Positions 63,031 to 64,000 of a stretch of DNA of 64,000 nucleotides are shown one piece after another. The notes beneath the pieces are model-generated. The model was not told the origin of the DNA, ran no database searches, and saw nothing but the letters and a program-made list of their open reading frames with translations. The DNA is from Balneolaceae bacterium. Its GTDB lineage: Bacteria; Bacteroidota; Rhodothermia; Balneolales; Balneolaceae. Both the position numbers and the translations under genes were made by a program. Numbering within the stretch: the first letter of the stretch is position 1; every line of letters starts with the position of its first letter. The stretch lies in NCBI GenBank assembly GCA_007693745.1, contig REDA01000006.1, forward strand, positions 1-64,000, given 5' to 3'.

Positions 63031-63118
63031 GAGAAATGAGTTTAACCGTTTAAGGGTTAGGAAGATACAATTTTTAGCGCATCTTTTTGCGTGGTAAAAG
63101 GGAATGGGTGCCCACCGT

Positions 63119-63151
63119 CCGGTACAAATCAGATCTCCGGTACAAATCAGA
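63119..63151. repeat. 15-bp direct repeat upstream of arcA
   Basis: CCGGTACAAATCAGA occurs at 63119-63133 and again at 63137-63151, with an 18-bp period. It lies 89-121 bp before the arcA start codon. A regulatory use is possible but unsupported by further evidence. Confidence 0.6.
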
Positions 63152-63258
63152 GCTGATGTGAAAGAGATCCGGAGGGGCAAAACAAGAGCCGGACAGAAGA
63201 GCGGCCCCAAACCGGCGGTAAGGGGTAAACGAACCTGAGCCCGGGCAGAAAACTTTTG

Positions 63259-63276
63259 GTTCAAAATGTTTTGAAC
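63259..63276. promoter_or_regulatory. Perfect palindrome, probable operator of the GbsR-type regulator
   Basis: GTTCAAAA-TG-TTTTGAAC, two perfect 8-bp arms around a 2-bp centre, next to the A/T-rich tract TTATAAATTATTTTACTAA. It lies 158 bp before the regulator gene at 63435 and between it and the divergent arcA. The form suits a dimeric winged-helix repressor. Confidence 0.55.
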
Positions 63277-63310
63277 TTATAAATTATTTTACTAATTTTA
63301 ATTGAGGGAG

Positions 63311-63361
63311 TTTTGATAAACCCCGATGGGGGACCAGGCAGAACGCCGGGGCATATCAAAA
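63311..63361 (+). repeat. Long inverted repeat in the leader of the GbsR-type gene
   Basis: TTTTGATA-aa-CCCCG (63311-63325) pairs with CGGGG-ca-TATCAAAA (63347-63361): 8 bp, a 2x2 internal loop and 5 bp, around a 21-nt loop. In RNA it would form a stem-loop about 74 bases before the start codon. No T run follows, so it is not an ordinary terminator. Confidence 0.55.
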
Positions 63362-63434
63362 CAGCCCCCTGAGAAAAACAGAATGAGGGTTTTGCAAAGA
63401 GCCCCTGAACGTATAAACAGAAGAAATCGGATTA

Positions 63435-63938
63435 ATGGATAAAGAGAAGCTGGAATACATTGAAGAAGCCGGACTGGCATTTGAACTATTTGGAATGACC
63501 CGCATGGCTGGCCGTATTTTTGGTTATCTCGTGGTGAGTGATCAGGAAGTGGTATCCTTCGAACAGATCCGGGAAACACTGAAAGCAAGCAAGGGAAGCA
63601 TCAGCGGCACCACCAAGAACCTGATCCATGTGGGTTTTATTGAGCCGGTGTCTCTGCCGGGAGATCGTAAAACCTATTTCAGGATCAGCCGGCAGAAGGC
63701 GGGCCGCATCCTGAAAGAACGAACCGCGCTCTTTCTGAAATTTGGGTCCCTGCTGGACAGGGGAAGGGCTCTCAAGGCGGAGGAGGACAGGGTTTCGGAC
63801 TGGCTGCTTGAGATCTCCTCGTTCTATAAATGGATGGTTCACGAAGTGGATATGGTAACAGACAAGTGGGAAATGGTAAAAGAGGGCTACATGCAAAAAA
63901 TGAAAGGTGAAGAGGATGAAAACAGTGAGAAAAAATGA
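63435..63938 (+). CDS. GbsR/MarR-like transcriptional regulator
   Basis: 167 residues. The N-terminal EEAGLAFELFGMTRMAGRIF is the GbsR-type start, then the winged helix (EQIRETLKASKGSISGTTKN and GDRKTYFRISRQKAGRI), and a C-terminal helical dimerisation part. Members of this group often repress an efflux or transport operon beside them. Here a further frame begins at 63916, overlapping the regulator's end, which fits that pattern. The palindrome at 63259 is a likely binding site. Confidence 0.9.
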   Translation: MDKEKLEYIEEAGLAFELFGMTRMAGRIFGYLVVSDQEVVSFEQIRETLKASKGSISGTTKNLIHVGFIEPVSLPGDRKTYFRISRQKAGRILKERTALFLKFGSLLDRGRALKAEEDRVSDWLLEISSFYKWMVHEVDMVTDKWEMVKEGYMQKMKGEEDENSEKK

Positions 63939-64000
63939 GGAGTCTCTGTTTGGCAGAATCGCACAGAGGATCAGAAGCGCAGATCAGTTCATAGAGTTAC
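63916..64000 (+). CDS. 5' end of a gene cut by the window edge
   Basis: An ATG at 63916 opens a frame that remains open to the end of the window (28 codons, MKTVRKNEESLFGRIAQRI and on). It overlaps the regulator gene by 23 bp, and GGTGAAGAGG-like purines precede it. The other ATG overlapping the stop, at 63935, closes after 19 codons. No family can be recognised from this stretch. Confidence 0.45.
   Translation, partial: MKTVRKNEESLFGRIAQRIRSADQFIEL

Noticed and set aside
63031-63264. N-terminal extension of arcA by 78 codons
   Set aside because: The extension has no similarity to arginine deiminases and covers the direct repeats; the family start matches the ATG at 63030.

Overview
The window reads as chromosomal DNA of a heterotroph from the Bacteroidota side of the tree, most probably a marine or halophilic member of the Balneolota/Rhodothermota group. 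This is inferred from a SusC/SusD outer-membrane pair, many secreted or lipoprotein peptidases, a Na+/phosphate symporter, few clear Shine-Dalgarno sites, and the mix of gene families. No tRNA, rRNA, CRISPR array, IS transposase or prophage was seen. One structural RNA gene, RNase P RNA (rnpB), is present.

Layout. 0-10 kb: a TPR sensor histidine kinase, two paralogous secreted alkaline phosphatases on either side of an S9 peptidase, a Na+/solute symporter and an anchored thioredoxin-like protein. 10-18.5 kb: an RND efflux adaptor and pump, an orphan HTH protein, two small proteins, a Nudix hydrolase, a CDP-alcohol phosphatidyltransferase and FtsY. 18.6-27.6 kb: a secreted TPR-CHAT (caspase-like) protein with an attC-like hairpin behind it, a DUF4914 protein, then a minus-strand operon scpA - M28 peptidase - GntP permease. 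27.9-37 kb: a MarR regulator, M14 carboxypeptidase, beta-lactamase-fold hydrolase and the susC-susD operon. 37-41.3 kb: the arginine operon argF-argG-argH on the minus strand, preceded by a 19-codon leader peptide with four consecutive Arg codons and an intrinsic terminator. 41.6-48.7 kb: NfeD and slipin, secreted asparaginase, a GNAT-nitrilase fusion and a Na/Pi cotransporter. 48.7-54 kb: a minus-strand block with MscS, an acidic unknown, purine nucleoside phosphorylase, a DivIVA-like protein, two small PspB-like membrane proteins and YggS. 54.4-59.5 kb: Nif3-like, a coiled-coil protein that has lost its zinc ribbon, rnpB, a DUF4168 protein and HflK-HflC. 59.6-64 kb: a minus-strand operon arcA - M50 peptidase - lipoprotein - smpB, then a GbsR/MarR-type regulator with a perfect upstream palindrome and the start of a further gene.

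How the parts fit. Much of the region serves scavenging: phosphatases plus phosphate uptake, peptidases (S9, M28, M14, asparaginase), and SusCD. Arginine appears twice, as biosynthesis (argFGH) and breakdown (arcA). The most interesting signal is the arginine attenuator upstream of argF. Next are a 135-bp dispersed element with inverted-repeat ends (three copies here) and the attC-like site beside the CHAT gene.
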